Assembly (NCBI GenBank): GCA_017400025.1
Contig: JAFQAF010000217.1
Location: forward strand, 1 to 8,104
Reading direction: 5' to 3'
DNA length: 8,104 nucleotides
DNA from: Oscillospiraceae bacterium
Lineage (GTDB): Bacteria > Bacillota_A > Clostridia > Oscillospirales > Ruminococcaceae
In this document: positions 6,655-8,104 of the stretch, in pieces
Numbering within the stretch: the first letter of the stretch is position 1
Layout: each line of letters opens with the position of its first letter
Notes under the pieces: generated by a model
Told to the model about the DNA's origin: nothing
The model's database searches: none
What the model saw: the letters and a program-made list of their open reading frames with translations, nothing else
Program-made: the position numbers and the translations under genes

Positions 6655-6676
6655 GTGCAGTGTTTACATACTGCAC
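6655..6676 (+). promoter_or_regulatory. Strong hairpin/dyad in the mglA leader
   Basis: GTGCAGTGT (6655-6663) pairs with ATACTGCAC (6668-6676), nine pairs including one G-U, around loop TTAC. No T-tract follows, so it is not a terminator. It lies 29 bases after the intrinsic terminator and 80 before mglA. It could be a 5' stabiliser or processing site for the mglA part of the transcript, or an operator dyad; the sequence does not decide. Confidence 0.5.
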
Positions 6677-6687
6677 ATTACTGAGAC

Positions 6688-6714
6688 TAAATTTGTTCAT
6701 ATATATAAATTTGT
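6688..6714 (+). repeat. Pair of 9-bp direct repeats before mglA
   Basis: TAAATTTGT occurs at 6688-6696 and again at 6706-6714, 18 bases apart, in a very AT-rich stretch. The interval holds a TATATA run, so a weak internal promoter for mglA is possible, but no acceptable -35 is spaced correctly. Function unknown. Confidence 0.35.
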
Positions 6715-6740
6715 CTTAACAAGAAGAATTTTAAATAAAT

Positions 6741-6747
6741 AAGGAGG
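6741..6747 (+). promoter_or_regulatory. Consensus ribosome binding site of mglA
   Basis: AAGGAGG is a full-strength Shine-Dalgarno sequence ending 8 bases before ATG at 6756, which fixes the mglA start. It is stronger than the AAAGGA of mglB, so the lower dose expected for the ATPase would have to come from transcript level and not from weak initiation. Confidence 0.9.
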
Positions 6748-6755
6748 ATTACTCT

Positions 6756-8104
6756 ATGCAAGAATATCGCCTTGAGATGCGCGGTGTATGTAAGAGCTTT
6801 CCGGGTGTAAAAGCTCTGGACCATGCACAGTTGCGCCTGCGTCCGGGTACTGTACATGCACTGATGGGTGAAAACGGTGCTGGTAAATCCACACTGATGA
6901 AATGTATGTTCGGTATCTACGAAATGGATGAAGGTGAAGTATTATTTGAAGGCCAGCCGGTAAAACTTAATGGCCCGCTGGAAGCGCTGGAAATGGGTAT
7001 TGCAATGGTTCATCAGGAACTGCAGCCTATCCCGGCAAGAACTGTTGGTGAAAATATTTTCCTTGGAAGATATCCAATGAAAAAATTCCTGGGCATTATC
7101 CCAATGGTTGACCATGAAAAAATGTATGCAGACACAGCCGCACTGCTGAAAAAAGTCAGAATGGAATTTGACCCTAAACAGCCACTGGGTGAACTGTCTG
7201 TTTCACAGATGCAGTCTGTAGAAATTGCAAAAGCTGTTTCTGCTAACTGTAAAGTACTTATTCTGGACGAACCTACATCTTCTCTCACACAGAACGAAGT
7301 TGAAGCTCTGTTCAGAATTATCGAAGACCTTAAGGCAGAAGGTGTTTCAATAGTTTATATCTCACATAAAATGGACGAAATTCTCCGCATTTCTGACGAA
7401 GTTACCATCATGCGTGACGGCCAGTATGTTGGCACATGGGATGCAAAAGAACTGACAACAGACCTTATCATTACAAGAATGGTTGGTCGTGAACTTGCAA
7501 ATCTCTATCCTCCAAGAGAAAACGTACCGGGCGAAGTAGTGTTTGAAGTTGAAGACTTTACATCTATCAACCCACGTTCTTTCAGAAATGTAAACTTCCA
7601 GCTGCGCAAAGGCGAAATCCTTGGTGTTGCAGGTCTGGTAGGCGCACAGCGTACAGAGCTGATGGAAGGTCTGTTCGGTATCCGTTCAAATTCCAAAGGT
7701 ACTGTCAGATATCAGGGCAAAGAAATGAAAATCAACCGCCCTAAAGATGCTATTGATAATGGTATAGCTATGCTGACAGAAGACCGCCGTGCTACAGGTA
7801 TTATGGGCGTTCTGTCAATTGCAGACAATATCTCTATCGCTTCTCTCAACCAGTATCTTGAACTTGGCGTTATGATTAACGACAAGAAGATTGAGGACCT
7901 GGTGCAGGACAATATCAAGAAAATGAATACAAAAACTCCATCCAGCAAGACACAGATTCAGTCTCTGTCCGGTGGTAACCAGCAGAAAGTTCTTATCGGC
8001 CGCTGGCTGGCAAATGACCCTGATGTTCTTATTCTTGATGAGCCTACACGCGGTATCGACGTTGGTGCAAAATACGAAATTTACACAATTATTGCCGACC
8101 TTGC
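6756..8104 (+). CDS. mglA: Galactose/methyl-galactoside ABC transporter ATPase, 3' end missing
   Basis: The frame runs from ATG 6756 off the window end: 449 complete codons of a protein normally about 500 long, so roughly the last tenth is outside. It has two tandem ABC ATPase domains, as in MglA/RbsA/XylG. First domain: Walker A GENGAGKST (38-46, Lys44), LSVSQ signature (147-151), Walker B LILDEPTSS (168-176, Glu172) and His204 of the switch loop. Second domain: the usual degenerate Walker A, GLVGAQRTE (293-301), where relatives often read GAGRTE; then LSGGNQQKV (404-412) and LILDEPTRGIDVGAK with Asp428-Glu429. One site is thus canonical and one probably poor at hydrolysis, which is normal for the family. 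It energises sugar import at the inner membrane face with MglB and an expected MglC permease. The substrate call rests on its MglB neighbour; ribose- or xylose-type ATPases look similar. Confidence 0.92.
   Translation, partial: MQEYRLEMRGVCKSFPGVKALDHAQLRLRPGTVHALMGENGAGKSTLMKCMFGIYEMDEGEVLFEGQPVKLNGPLEALEMGIAMVHQELQPIPARTVGENIFLGRYPMKKFLGIIPMVDHEKMYADTAALLKKVRMEFDPKQPLGELSVSQMQSVEIAKAVSANCKVLILDEPTSSLTQNEVEALFRIIEDLKAEGVSIVYISHKMDEILRISDEVTIMRDGQYVGTWDAKELTTDLIITRMVGRELANLYPPRENVPGEVVFEVEDFTSINPRSFRNVNFQLRKGEILGVAGLVGAQRTELMEGLFGIRSNSKGTVRYQGKEMKINRPKDAIDNGIAMLTEDRRATGIMGVLSIADNISIASLNQYLELGVMINDKKIEDLVQDNIKKMNTKTPSSKTQIQSLSGGNQQKVLIGRWLANDPDVLILDEPTRGIDVGAKYEIYTIIADL

Noticed and set aside
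1..8104. A new defence, mobile or biosynthetic system
   Set aside because: All genes fall into known housekeeping, redox, lipid or sugar-transport families; there are no integrases, transposases, repeats of CRISPR type, toxin-antitoxin pairs or unknown clustered genes.

Overview
The window reads as chromosome of a low-to-moderate GC Gram-positive anaerobe, most likely a clostridial (Lachnospiraceae-like) bacterium. The reasons are strong purine-rich Shine-Dalgarno sites (AAGGAGG, AAAGGGG, AAAGGTGA), lipoprotein-type signal peptides on exported proteins, short U-tailed intrinsic terminators, AT-rich intergenic DNA, and a visible preference for ACA threonine codons. The genus cannot be fixed from the sequence alone. 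I see no mobile element, CRISPR array, tRNA or rRNA, and the genes look like ordinary chromosomal housekeeping and transport genes.

Layout. Positions 1-2405 (+) hold the 3' part of a YgiQ-type radical SAM gene. Its stop overlaps by one base the start of a lipoprotein with a ComEC-like metallo-beta-lactamase domain. A bidirectional terminator (2414-2441) separates this pair from a convergent minus-strand pair: a YegS/DgkB-type lipid kinase (3786-2881) followed 48 bp later by an OsmC-family protein (2832-2449). A 216-bp divergent region then carries an extended -10 promoter and a perfect 12-bp palindrome in front of a PLP enzyme of the D-cysteine desulfhydrase/ACC deaminase family (4003-5049, +), which ends in its own terminator (5102-5130).

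After a 467-bp gap, most of it very AT-rich and without genes, a perfect-consensus sigma-A/sigma-70 promoter (TTGACA, 17 bp, TATAAT) drives mglB (5517-6554), the galactose/glucose-type sugar-binding lipoprotein. A 201-bp junction with a stop-codon hairpin, an intrinsic terminator and a second strong hairpin leads to mglA (6756 to the window end, truncated), the double-ATPase subunit. The permease gene mglC is expected just outside.

How the genes work together. MglB captures sugar outside the membrane and MglA powers its import. The terminator between them is the expected way to make much more binding protein than ATPase. The other units (RNA/radical-SAM plus MBL lipoprotein, lipid kinase plus OsmC, D-cysteine-type lyase) are separate transcription units with no obvious functional link to the sugar transporter. 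I found no convincing new multi-gene system. The points most worth a second look are the mglB-mglA junction, the substituted sugar-contact residues in MglB, the threonine at the catalytic-serine position of the PLP enzyme, the palindrome in that gene's leader, and the lipid-anchored ComEC-like hydrolase.
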